Shown piece after piece: positions 1 through 7,809 of a stretch of 64,000 bases of DNA (position 1 is the first letter of the stretch; each line of letters begins with the position of its first letter). The position numbers were made by a program, and so were the translations under genes. The notes beneath the pieces are model-generated. The model saw only the letters and a list, made by a program, of their open reading frames with translations. It had not been told where the DNA came from and did not search any database. Where the stretch lies: NCBI GenBank assembly GCA_902613795.1, contig CACMIP010000001.1, positions 230,087 to 294,086 on the forward strand, written 5' to 3'. This DNA comes from an uncultured OCS116 cluster bacterium (lineage in GTDB: Bacteria; Pseudomonadota; Alphaproteobacteria; Rhizobiales; TMED25).

Positions 1-1
1 T

Positions 2-1612
2 GCTATGAATGCTCAAACTTATGCAAGTGATATTGATGAGGTAGCAAGTGGTGGAACCTTCATATATGATAATAGTATCCAAAGGAAATTTGATAGAAAT
101 GATATCCGAGTCATTGGTATACCAATAGCAAAACTGTGTGCAGCGGAATATACCGATCAAAGACAGAGGCAGTTATTCAAAAATATTGTGTACTTAGGAG
201 GCTTAAGCCTACTTATAGGAATTGATATTGATGTAATAGAGAAACTATTATCAGAACAGTTTAAAGGAAAGCAAAATCTCTTTGATGCAAACATAAAAGC
301 TCTAACAATTGGCAGAAAGTACGTTGCTGACAATATCGAATATCCCTTGGACAAACAAGTGAGAAAATGTAATAGAAACGCCAATAAGATAATGATTAAT
401 GGGAATGAAGCAGCCGCACTTGGGGCGCTTTACGGTGGTGCTACCGTTGCATCTTGGTATCCAATAACTCCATCCACATCTCTAGTTGAGGCTTTTGAAA
501 AGCATGCAAATAAATTACGCAAAGATAAAGACGGGAATATAAATGCTGCGGTAATTCAAGCAGAAGACGAACTTTCATCTGTTGGTATGGCTATTGGTGC
601 AAATTGGAATGGATCTCGGGCCTTCACATCTACATCAGGACCTGGTGTTTCACTGATGGGTGAATTTTTAGGGTTAGCCTATTTTGCCGAAATACCTCTT
701 GTATTATTCAATATTCAAAGAGGTGGTCCATCAACGGGAATGCCAACAAGAACGCAGCAATCGGATATCTTGACATGTGCTTATGCATCACATGGTGATA
801 CAAAACATATACTATTATTACCGGCCGACCCAAATGAATGTTTCGAGTTTGGATACAAGGCATTTGATTACGCTGAAAAATTTCAAACACCGATTATGGT
901 ATTAAGTGACCTTGATATTGGAATGAATGACTGGGTTGTTGATCAGTTTAAATGGGATGATAATTATTCACACGATCGTGGTAAACTTGTGACCTCAGAA
1001 GATATTGAAAAGCTAAAATCATTTGCGCGTTACAGAGATGTCGACGGTGATGGAATACCCTACAGGACCATACCTGCCACACATCCAGACTATGGCTCGT
1101 ACTTCACTAGAGGGACATCACATACAGATACAGGTGGGTATACCGAGAATGGAATTATACACGCTGAAATGCTTGACAGAATTACAAAAAAATTCGATAC
1201 AGCTAAAGAGTATTTGCCGTCCCCAATAATAAATTTAAATAGCCCAAAATCAAAAATTGGAATAATTAACTTTGGTAGCACGAATGTTGCACTAAATGAT
1301 GCTATGCAAGATTTAACAAGAAATGGCTTTGGTATAAATCATCTGAGAATTAGAGCATTCCCCTTCTCAAAATCAGTCGTTGATTTTATAAACGACCATG
1401 AATTTGTATTCGTGCTTGAGCAAAATCGTGATGCACAGATGAAAAAACTCCTAATTTCTGAAGAAGATTTAGATACAAATAAATTAATCTCGATACTTAA
1501 TTATGATGGCATGCCACTAACTGCTAGTTTTATTGTAAACAATATTACTGAGACTATAAATAATAATAAGAATATAAAAGCCGCAAACTCACCACCAATA
1601 AAGATAGTATAG
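2..1612 (+). CDS. korA: 2-oxoacid:ferredoxin oxidoreductase, fused gamma/alpha subunit (5' partial)
   Basis: Together with the next gene this forms a KorAB-type enzyme that oxidatively decarboxylates a 2-oxoacid (most likely 2-oxoglutarate) to an acyl-CoA, with electrons going to ferredoxin. Visible residues 1-115 match the end of the gamma domain. The alpha (pyrimidine-binding) domain starts near residue 125, with the signature NGNEAAALGALYGG followed by YPITPSTSLVEAFEKH. The frame is open to the window edge (an Ala codon precedes the ATG at 5) and fused gamma-alpha proteins usually run about 600 residues, so the ATG at 5 is internal and roughly 70-90 residues are missing to the left. korB follows after 3 bp, which indicates one operon. 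The substrate is inferred from the family. Pyruvate or branched-chain 2-oxoacids cannot be excluded. Confidence 0.9.
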   Translation, partial: AMNAQTYASDIDEVASGGTFIYDNSIQRKFDRNDIRVIGIPIAKLCAAEYTDQRQRQLFKNIVYLGGLSLLIGIDIDVIEKLLSEQFKGKQNLFDANIKALTIGRKYVADNIEYPLDKQVRKCNRNANKIMINGNEAAALGALYGGATVASWYPITPSTSLVEAFEKHANKLRKDKDGNINAAVIQAEDELSSVGMAIGANWNGSRAFTSTSGPGVSLMGEFLGLAYFAEIPLVLFNIQRGGPSTGMPTRTQQSDILTCAYASHGDTKHILLLPADPNECFEFGYKAFDYAEKFQTPIMVLSDLDIGMNDWVVDQFKWDDNYSHDRGKLVTSEDIEKLKSFARYRDVDGDGIPYRTIPATHPDYGSYFTRGTSHTDTGGYTENGIIHAEMLDRITKKFDTAKEYLPSPIINLNSPKSKIGIINFGSTNVALNDAMQDLTRNGFGINHLRIRAFPFSKSVVDFINDHEFVFVLEQNRDAQMKKLLISEEDLDTNKLISILNYDGMPLTASFIVNNITETINNNKNIKAANSPPIKIV

Positions 1613-1615
1613 CAA

Positions 1616-2671
1616 ATGACATATATAAAAAAACCAATATTTAGGCATCCATCACTACCGACAAACGAAATAGGTTTGACGTATCGTGATTATGAAGGTG
1701 TTGTTTCGACTTTATGCGCTGGATGTGGTCACGACTCAATTACAGCTTCAATAATTGATGCATGTTATGAATTATCATTACCAGCACATAAAATTGCGAA
1801 GCTATCAGGTATCGGTTGCTCATCAAAAACGCCAAACTATTTCTTAAATAATGCACATGGTTTCAACTCCGTGCATGGCAGAATGCCATCCGTTGCAACC
1901 GGCGCAAACCTAGCTAATAGAGACTTGGTATACATAGGTGTTTCTGGTGACGGTGACACTGCATCTATTGGTCTTGGTCAGTATTGTCACGCAATCAGAC
2001 GACAGCTAAACTTAACATACATATGTGAGAACAATGGAACTTATGGTCTTACAAAAGGTCAGTTCTCAGCTACAAATGATAAAGAATCAAAGAATAAGAA
2101 AGGTCTAGATAACCCATTTGGTGCCATAGACTTGGCCATAATGGCAATTGAACTTGGTGCTGGTTTTGTAGCAAGGAGCTTTTCAGGAGATAAAGAACAA
2201 CTTGTCCCTTTATTGAAATCTGCCCTTCAATATAACGGTTTTTCATTCATTGACGTTATATCGCCGTGTGTAACGTTCAATAATCATGGATATTCAACGA
2301 AGAGTTATGATTATATACGTGAGCACAGATCGCTTTTTGGTGAGCTCGACTTTATACCAGAAGAAGAGACAATTAATACCTCATATGCAGAGGGTGAGAC
2401 AGTTACCATAAAACTTCACAACGGTAATGATATTAGTTTTAAAAAACTAGGAGCAGATCACGATCCTACCGATCCTCATAAAGTATTAAATACACTCAGG
2501 AATAATAGGAGTGACGGGAAAGTCACGACTGGACTATTATATGTCGATCCCGATAAGTCTGATCTACATGATACACTCAACACGTCCTCAAAACCATTGA
2601 ATTCACTTTCAATGAACGATCTATGTCCGGGAGGCGAAGAATTAGAAGAAATTAATAATCAATTTCGTTAA
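1616..2671 (+). CDS. korB: 2-oxoacid:ferredoxin oxidoreductase beta subunit
   Basis: This is the thiamine-diphosphate and iron-sulfur subunit partnering KorA. The TPP/Mg motif GDGDTASIGLGQ lies at about residues 111-122 and ends in ENNGTYGLTKGQ near 138-149. Four cysteines fit the expected [4Fe-4S] ligands: C34 and C37 in CAGCGHD, C68 in GIGCSS and C218 in ISPCVTFNN. At 351 residues it is the usual length for the family. It starts 3 bp after korA. Its stop lies 1 bp from the stop of the convergent nitroreductase gene, with no recognisable terminator between them. The pair would supply reduced ferredoxin or replace 2-oxoglutarate dehydrogenase. I see no ferredoxin gene in the window. Confidence 0.92.
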   Translation: MTYIKKPIFRHPSLPTNEIGLTYRDYEGVVSTLCAGCGHDSITASIIDACYELSLPAHKIAKLSGIGCSSKTPNYFLNNAHGFNSVHGRMPSVATGANLANRDLVYIGVSGDGDTASIGLGQYCHAIRRQLNLTYICENNGTYGLTKGQFSATNDKESKNKKGLDNPFGAIDLAIMAIELGAGFVARSFSGDKEQLVPLLKSALQYNGFSFIDVISPCVTFNNHGYSTKSYDYIREHRSLFGELDFIPEEETINTSYAEGETVTIKLHNGNDISFKKLGADHDPTDPHKVLNTLRNNRSDGKVTTGLLYVDPDKSDLHDTLNTSSKPLNSLSMNDLCPGGEELEEINNQFR

Positions 2672-2672
2672 T

Positions 2673-3230
2673 CTAATCCCAAATCTCAACAAAATTGTTG
2701 CTATTTGGTGTCTCAATTTTTTTTTCTGGACCAACATTAGTGCCGACATACAAGTATCCAATAACTGACTCATTATCAGCAAGCCCCAATAGATTTGATA
2801 TCGAACGATTAAACGACAGTTTACCCGTCCGCCACATGCCAGAGTAATTTAAAGCATTTAGTGCTAGTAATATTGATTGTGCCGAGCAAGCAGTTGACAT
2901 CATTTGCTCTATTTCAGGCACACCCTTTTCTTGCTTAAATGCAGATACAAGAATTATAATTAAAGGTGAACGATAAGGCATTCGCTGATACTTCTCTATT
3001 TGCTCTTCACCCTTATCTGATAAGTTTTGTTTAGCAAATTCAACAAAAATATTTGATAGCTTAGTTAGACCGTTACCACTCACCTCTATAAAGCGGGAAG
3101 GCTTTAAATTTTTATGATCCGGTGCCCTTAGCGCAGCCCTGTATACTAATTCAAGCTCTTCTCGCGATGGAATAGGAGGAGCAAGGCGACCAGATGATGA
3201 CCTTTCTGTTAGATTTTTTATTGCATCCAT
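2673..3230 (-). CDS. nitroreductase family protein, YdjA-like
   Basis: This is a small FMN-dependent oxidoreductase of the nitroreductase superfamily, with its N-terminus closest in pattern to the YdjA subfamily (MDAIKNLTERSSSGRLAPP, then RAALRAPDHKNLKPSRFIEV). The central KYQRMPYRSPLIIILVS and the MSTACSAQSILLALNALNYSGMWRTG segment match the FMN-binding core. The ORF track extends upstream to 3323, but the ATG at 3230 is preceded by GGAG at good spacing and gives the normal 185-residue length, so I chose it. The physiological substrate of this subfamily is not settled. The gene is divergent from the amino-acid ABC operon across about 165 bp of AT-rich DNA. Confidence 0.85.
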   Translation of the reverse strand: MDAIKNLTERSSSGRLAPPIPSREELELVYRAALRAPDHKNLKPSRFIEVSGNGLTKLSNIFVEFAKQNLSDKGEEQIEKYQRMPYRSPLIIILVSAFKQEKGVPEIEQMMSTACSAQSILLALNALNYSGMWRTGKLSFNRSISNLLGLADNESVIGYLYVGTNVGPEKKIETPNSNNFVEIWD

Positions 3231-3395
3231 GATTATCTCCTTTGCTAAATAATACCAAACATCTATTTTGAATACTGTCAAGTGAGCTATTACAAAAAAA
3301 CAAACAGTTATATTGAGTATCATTTAGAAACTTAATCATATATAATTGAATTATATAACTTATAACAACCATTGAATAAGTATAATGGGCGCATA

Positions 3396-4166
3396 ATGGA
3401 ACAATCAACAACACTTGAGCTTAGAAATATACATAAATCATATGGAGAACTCAAAGTCCTGAAAGGAGTAGATTTATCTGCAAAAACTGGGCAAATCATC
3501 ACAATCATTGGCTCATCGGGTTCAGGCAAGTCTACACTCTTACGATGCATCAACCAGCTTGAAAAGATTGACTCTGGCGAAATATATTTTAATGGGAATG
3601 TAATTGTAAATGATGAAATTAGCAACAAATCGAAGATAATAAAAGAAAATATTAATGATTTAAGAAAAAGAGTATCTATGGTTTTTCAACAATTCAATCT
3701 TTGGTCCCACATGACTGTTATACAAAATGTTACGGAGGCGCCAACCTCAGTCTTAAAAATGAGACGACCAGAAGCGCTTGAGCGTGCAAGAAAGGTCCTC
3801 ACTAGAGTTGGGTTGGAGGATAAACTAAACGAATACCCAGCAAATCTATCAGGTGGACAGCAACAAAGAGCCGCCATTGCCCGCGCGCTAGCCATGAGCC
3901 CAGAAATCATTCTCTTTGATGAGCCCACATCAGCTCTAGATCCTGAGCTTGAACACGAAGTTGTGAGGGTTATAAAGACGCTTGCAGAAGAGAATAGAAC
4001 AATGATTTTAGTCACACATGATATGAAACTTGCAAAAGATATATCTAACTATATACTGTTTATGGACGAAGGGAAAATCATCGAAAAAGGTGAACCTGAC
4101 GTTATTTTTAATAAAACTAAAACAGACAGGCTGAAAAAATTCTTGGAATCTGTCAGTTTTGAGTAA
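3396..4166 (+). CDS. polar amino-acid ABC transporter, ATP-binding protein (HisP/GlnQ-like)
   Basis: This is the cytoplasmic ATPase of a polar amino-acid uptake system. The Walker A motif GSSGSGKST is at residues 39-47. Next come the Q-loop in FQQFNLWSHMTV, the signature LSGGQQQR, the Walker B motif ILFDEPTSALD, and the switch His in LVTHDM. The FNLWSHMTVIQNVTEAP segment is typical of HisP and opine/arginine ATPases. The track begins at a TTG at 3372, but the ATG at 3396 gives the usual start a few residues before LELRNIHKSYG. It is followed at 17 bp by the binding protein and then two permeases, which indicates a single operon. The family fit suggests a basic amino acid, but that is not proven. 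Confidence 0.92.
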   Translation: MEQSTTLELRNIHKSYGELKVLKGVDLSAKTGQIITIIGSSGSGKSTLLRCINQLEKIDSGEIYFNGNVIVNDEISNKSKIIKENINDLRKRVSMVFQQFNLWSHMTVIQNVTEAPTSVLKMRRPEALERARKVLTRVGLEDKLNEYPANLSGGQQQRAAIARALAMSPEIILFDEPTSALDPELEHEVVRVIKTLAEENRTMILVTHDMKLAKDISNYILFMDEGKIIEKGEPDVIFNKTKTDRLKKFLESVSFE

Positions 4167-4183
4167 CACATGAGAGGTATGTT

Positions 4184-4927
4184 ATGAGAAAAATAATATT
4201 AACTGCTTTGGCAATTGGTTTATTATATGCGCCTGCGAATGCTTTCTACCACGCTAAGGCCGATACTGTAAGAATGGGAACCGAGGGTGCATATCCGCCA
4301 TACAACTTCATTAATGATAATGGAGAAATTGATGGTTTTGAAAGAGATCTTGGAGATGAACTTTGTGACAGAGCTGGATTAGACTGTGAGTGGGTACAAA
4401 ACGACTGGGACTCAATTATTCCAAATCTAGTATCGGGTAACTACGATACAATCATAGCCGGTATGTCAATTACAGCTGAGAGAGATGAAGTTATTGATTT
4501 TACACAAAATTATCTTCAACCAGATCCATCTGCATACATAACAACAGGTGATGGTAACAAAGCCTCATATATTGGTGTAGTTGCTGCGCAAACTGCAACA
4601 ATCCAAGCAAGTCACGTTGCTGAGTCAGGCGCAATTCTTGCTGAATTTGCAACTCCCGATGAGACTATTTCAGCTTTAAGAAATGGTGAAGTTGAAGCAG
4701 TGATGGCTGATAAATCATTCTTGGCTCCAATTGTAGCTGAGTCAAATGGCGGTCTGAAATTCATTGGACAAGACGTCTATATTGGTGGTGGCGTCGGAAT
4801 GGGTATCAGAGAGTCAGATAGTGATCTTAAAGATACATTTGATGCTGCAATTGACTCAATGAAAGAAGATGGAAGCCTAAATACCCTAATCGAGAAATGG
4901 TTTGGGGATGAGGCATCTCTATTCTAA
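4184..4927 (+). CDS. polar amino-acid ABC transporter, periplasmic substrate-binding protein
   Basis: This is the family 3 extracellular solute-binding protein that delivers ligand to the two permeases downstream. It has a typical signal peptide (MRKIILTALAIGLLYAPANA), then VRMGTEGAYPPYNFINDNGEIDGFERDLGDELC, the ligand-binding opening of ArgT/HisJ/NocT-type proteins. The motif SGNYDTIIAGMSITAERDEVIDFTQNY is the family signature region. The C-terminus ends in the usual DGSLNTLIEKWFG. The length (247) is normal. SD-like sequence (GAGAGGTAT) precedes the ATG. A stable inverted repeat lies 8 bp after the stop (listed separately), between this gene and the first permease gene. The ligand is probably a cationic or polar amino acid, but this cannot be fixed from sequence alone. 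Confidence 0.92.
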   Translation: MRKIILTALAIGLLYAPANAFYHAKADTVRMGTEGAYPPYNFINDNGEIDGFERDLGDELCDRAGLDCEWVQNDWDSIIPNLVSGNYDTIIAGMSITAERDEVIDFTQNYLQPDPSAYITTGDGNKASYIGVVAAQTATIQASHVAESGAILAEFATPDETISALRNGEVEAVMADKSFLAPIVAESNGGLKFIGQDVYIGGGVGMGIRESDSDLKDTFDAAIDSMKEDGSLNTLIEKWFGDEASLF

Positions 4928-4934
4928 TTAGTGC

Positions 4935-4954
4935 GGGGGGCTAACAAGCCTCCC
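4935..4954 (+). repeat. intercistronic hairpin between binding-protein and permease genes
   Basis: GGGGGGCT-AACA-AGCCTCCC can form an 8-bp stem with one G-T wobble and a 4-nt loop. It lies just after the stop of the binding-protein gene and about 20 bp before the permease start. No T-tract follows, so it is more likely to block 3' exonuclease decay or partly attenuate transcription than to be a full terminator. It is consistent with higher expression of the binding protein than of the permeases. Confidence 0.6.
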
Positions 4955-4976
4955 AAACATATAACAATGATTTTTT

Positions 4977-5819
4977 ATGTTTGAGTATTGTACTGATCCA
5001 GACGTTTTATCAACTTTTGAGTGGTTCAGTTGCTATCTCACTAATGGTAAACATCTATTATTCTACAAATCATTTGGTTTAATTATCCTTTTATTATTTA
5101 TAACGGCCCCCCTCGCAGCACTACTTGGTCTTCTAGCAGCTGTAGCAATTAAGTCCAAATTCTTTTTACTAAGATTATTCAGTAAAGCTTATGCAAATAT
5201 TGTTAGAGGGATCCCTGACATTATATTCTTTTTGTTTATTCCAATTACAATTGATCAATTAATTGAATTCTCGAGACATAAGATTAAATGCCCTGAAATT
5301 GTTGACAGTATATGGCAAGGAAGTGATTTTATTGTCTGCAGTGCTGCAAAGCTTCCACTAAATTCAGATCCCCAATGGATTCACGATATTTATGGTTTTT
5401 TGCTTGCTGTGCTGTCGTTTACGATTGTCTATGGTGCATTCGCTGCAAACACGTTTTACGGAGCAATGAATTCTGTTCCCCAATCACAAATTGAAACAGG
5501 TAAATCTTTTGGAATGTCTCGCAAACAGATATACATCAGTATCATCTTTCCTCAGATGTGGAGGTACGCACTTCCTGGCCTATCAAACCTCTGGATGCTA
5601 TTAATAAAATCAACACCCTTACTCTTTCTTTTAGGAATTCAAGATGTTGTCTATTGGGCAAGGGAGTTAGGGGGGTCCAAGACCTCAATATTTCAGTATC
5701 CACATCCGGATTGGAGGGTCTGGTATTTTCTTTCGCTGTTAGTTTTCTATCTTCTCCTTACAAAAATAAGTGAGTTAATTTTGAATAGAATATCTAAAAA
5801 AATATACGTACCAATTTAG
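4977..5819 (+). CDS. polar amino-acid ABC transporter permease (HisQ-like), enlarged
   Basis: This is an inner-membrane permease of the HisMQ type. The EAA-loop region is visible as NSVPQSQIETGKSFGMSRKQIYISIIFPQMWRYALPGLSN, followed by KSTPLLFLLG. The LFSKAYANIVRGIPDIIFFLFIP segment matches the family. At 280 residues it is about 50 longer than Escherichia coli HisQ. The extra length lies between the second and third membrane regions, in a soluble segment at about residues 95-140 (KCPEIVDSIWQGSDFIVCSAAKL) with two cysteines that could pair if periplasmic. The next gene is the partner permease, 9 bp downstream. Confidence 0.88.
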   Translation: MFEYCTDPDVLSTFEWFSCYLTNGKHLLFYKSFGLIILLLFITAPLAALLGLLAAVAIKSKFFLLRLFSKAYANIVRGIPDIIFFLFIPITIDQLIEFSRHKIKCPEIVDSIWQGSDFIVCSAAKLPLNSDPQWIHDIYGFLLAVLSFTIVYGAFAANTFYGAMNSVPQSQIETGKSFGMSRKQIYISIIFPQMWRYALPGLSNLWMLLIKSTPLLFLLGIQDVVYWARELGGSKTSIFQYPHPDWRVWYFLSLLVFYLLLTKISELILNRISKKIYVPI

Positions 5820-5828
5820 AGGCTGATA

Positions 5829-6668
5829 ATGGTTTGTAATGCAACTATAGAAGATTATGCCCTTAGATCAATTGGGATAGGAGAAAAGATTCTACCCAAA
5901 AGTGACATAACTCTATGTGACCAATTTGTTTTAATTGGAAGTGGCGTGATTTGGAACTTATATTTTTGTGTTATAGCACTTGCATTTGGTTTCATATTTG
6001 CGATTTTTACTGCTATTGCAAGATTCAATAAATACAGATTCCTATCAAAGGCAATTGATATATATGTATTTATTTTTAGAGGGTCTCCGCTATTTATCCA
6101 ATTTTTTTGTGCCTATGAGATTTTTGTCTTGCTCCCGAAAATTGGTTTTGATATTAATCTCCTATTTGCAACCATTACCGTCGAAACCTCATGGCTAACA
6201 AAAGCCTGGCTTGGTGCTGTGCTTGTTTTATTCCTAAATACAACCGCATACAGCTCTGAGATCTTTTATGGCGCTTTAAAGTCTATCCCAAAACATGATA
6301 TCGAAGCCGCTGAAGCTTTTGGTTTATCAACGAGACGAAAATATAGAAAAATTATCATTCCAACAATGCTCAGAAACTCATGGTCCTCTTATACCAACGA
6401 AGCTATATTTCTCTTTCACGCAACGACACTTGTATTTTTCAGCAGTTTCCCAGCATGGAGGCAATCGGGAGATGCATTATATTATGCGAGCTACTTTGCT
6501 GATAAAACTTTTAACCCCTTTATTCCCTATCCCATTATTGCTGTTTACTTCATATCAATCACATTGCTTATCATATTGATATTTAAAATTATAAATGTAT
6601 ACTTCACTAAACATCTACCAAAGGAGCGAAAAATGCCAATAAAGCTCTTCACAAATATGGTTAGATAA
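5829..6668 (+). CDS. polar amino-acid ABC transporter permease (HisM-like)
   Basis: This is the second permease of the system. Motifs include KAIDIYVFIFRGSPLFIQFF and the EAA-type loop GALKSIPKHDIEAAEAFGLSTRRKYRKIIIPTMLRNSWSSYTNEA. The 279 residues include an N-terminal extension of about 40 residues (MVCNATIEDYALRSIG...) before the first membrane segment, with cysteines at about positions 3 and 29. An equivalent extension is not present in E. coli HisM. It ends the four-gene operon. The efflux adaptor gene begins after a 71-bp gap, without a clear terminator that I could see. Confidence 0.87.
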   Translation: MVCNATIEDYALRSIGIGEKILPKSDITLCDQFVLIGSGVIWNLYFCVIALAFGFIFAIFTAIARFNKYRFLSKAIDIYVFIFRGSPLFIQFFCAYEIFVLLPKIGFDINLLFATITVETSWLTKAWLGAVLVLFLNTTAYSSEIFYGALKSIPKHDIEAAEAFGLSTRRKYRKIIIPTMLRNSWSSYTNEAIFLFHATTLVFFSSFPAWRQSGDALYYASYFADKTFNPFIPYPIIAVYFISITLLIILIFKIINVYFTKHLPKERKMPIKLFTNMVR

Positions 6669-6739
6669 AATTATTTGTTAACCTAAAATTGAACCGAAAA
6701 CGTATATTATTCAGTTGAATTTGTAAAAATCGATAAATA

Positions 6740-7807
6740 ATGAAAAAAAAATCAATATTTTCGGCAATCTTAATCCTGACCTTTATTGGGCTATGGGTTG
6801 GCTCTGGTTATTTTGGTGATGACTCGGAGAATATAGACGTTACCGAAAACGATACAAAAGTGAATGATTTTATAGTCAAATACATCGAAAGTAATGCCTC
6901 TGATTTCACTGACACATTCAAAATAATCGGTAAAACTGAAGCTGACGCTATCGTTGAACTTGGTATGCAGACAAATGGAAAAGTTGAAAATATCTATTTT
7001 AAAAAAGGGCAAAATGTACAGAAGGGTCAGACTATTTGCGCTCTTGAGACACAGAATAAATACGAATTACTTGAAGCCGCAAGGGCTAATTTGAATGACA
7101 CTAAATCAAAATATGAAAGTCAGCTAAAGTTGGCCCAAAAAAGTTTTGTATCTGAAAATAGTTTAAACTCTCTTGAGGCAAGCTATGAAAAAGCGAAGGC
7201 AGATTATCGAAACGCAGAGCTAAACAAAGAATATTTAAATGTCAAAGCGCCGATAGACGGAATAATAAACGACATAAATATTGAAGTAGGTGAATTAGCC
7301 ACAAAGGGTGAAATTTGTGCTGTACTGATGGATAGTGATCCAATAATCGTAAAAGGTAACGTTTCGGAAAAGAATATATCAAAGCTGAACACAGATGCGC
7401 CTGCAAAAGTCCAGCTGATTGGGGGAGCTGTTTTAGAAGGTAAAATAAATTATATATCAAGCATTGCAGATCCAGATACAAGAACATTCACAGTCGAAGT
7501 AGCTATAGAGAATCCTGATAAACAAATCAAAGTTGGAACAACAGCAGAGATATTCGTCAGTAATCAAATTAAAAATTCACATCTCATACCATCTTCTATT
7601 TTGAGCCTAAGTGACGATGGGAACATTGGCATTAAAATTATATCAAAAGAGAATGTTGTAGAATTTATTGAGGTGAAAGTATCTAATCTAAATAATAAAG
7701 GTGCTTATGTAACTGACTTACCGCCGACAATAAGAGTTATCACGGTTGGTCAAGATTTTGTTACGTCAGGTGATATTGTGAATGCAGTTCAAGACGTGAC
7801 CGGCTGA
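6740..7807 (+). CDS. RND efflux periplasmic adaptor (membrane fusion protein)
   Basis: This is the HlyD/AcrA-type adaptor of a tripartite or two-part RND efflux pump. An N-terminal membrane anchor/signal (MKKKSIFSAILILTFIGLWVGSGYF) is followed by the split lipoyl domain (EADAIVELGMQTNGKVENIYFKKGQNVQKGQ, then YLNVKAPIDGIINDINIEVGELATKGE). Between these halves is a short alpha-helical hairpin of about 60 residues. Beta-barrel and membrane-proximal segments (AKVQLIGGAVLEGKINYISSIADPDTRTFTVEVAI) complete it. There is no lipobox, so it is probably anchored by the N-terminal helix. The pump gene starts 2 bp after its stop. No outer-membrane factor gene is nearby. Confidence 0.9.
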   Translation: MKKKSIFSAILILTFIGLWVGSGYFGDDSENIDVTENDTKVNDFIVKYIESNASDFTDTFKIIGKTEADAIVELGMQTNGKVENIYFKKGQNVQKGQTICALETQNKYELLEAARANLNDTKSKYESQLKLAQKSFVSENSLNSLEASYEKAKADYRNAELNKEYLNVKAPIDGIINDINIEVGELATKGEICAVLMDSDPIIVKGNVSEKNISKLNTDAPAKVQLIGGAVLEGKINYISSIADPDTRTFTVEVAIENPDKQIKVGTTAEIFVSNQIKNSHLIPSSILSLSDDGNIGIKIISKENVVEFIEVKVSNLNNKGAYVTDLPPTIRVITVGQDFVTSGDIVNAVQDVTG

Positions 7808-7809
7808 GT

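Noticed and set aside
3240-3300. A consensus-like -35 box (TTGACA, minus strand) and TATTAT upstream of the nitroreductase gene
   Set aside because: The spacing between the boxes is 21 bp, too long for a normal sigma-70 promoter, and TATTAT-like sequences are frequent in such AT-rich DNA.
3372-3398. TATAAT at 3381 just before the amino-acid ABC ATPase gene, suggesting a nearly leaderless transcript
   Set aside because: No acceptable -35 box at the expected distance, and the sequence can equally be random AT-rich DNA.
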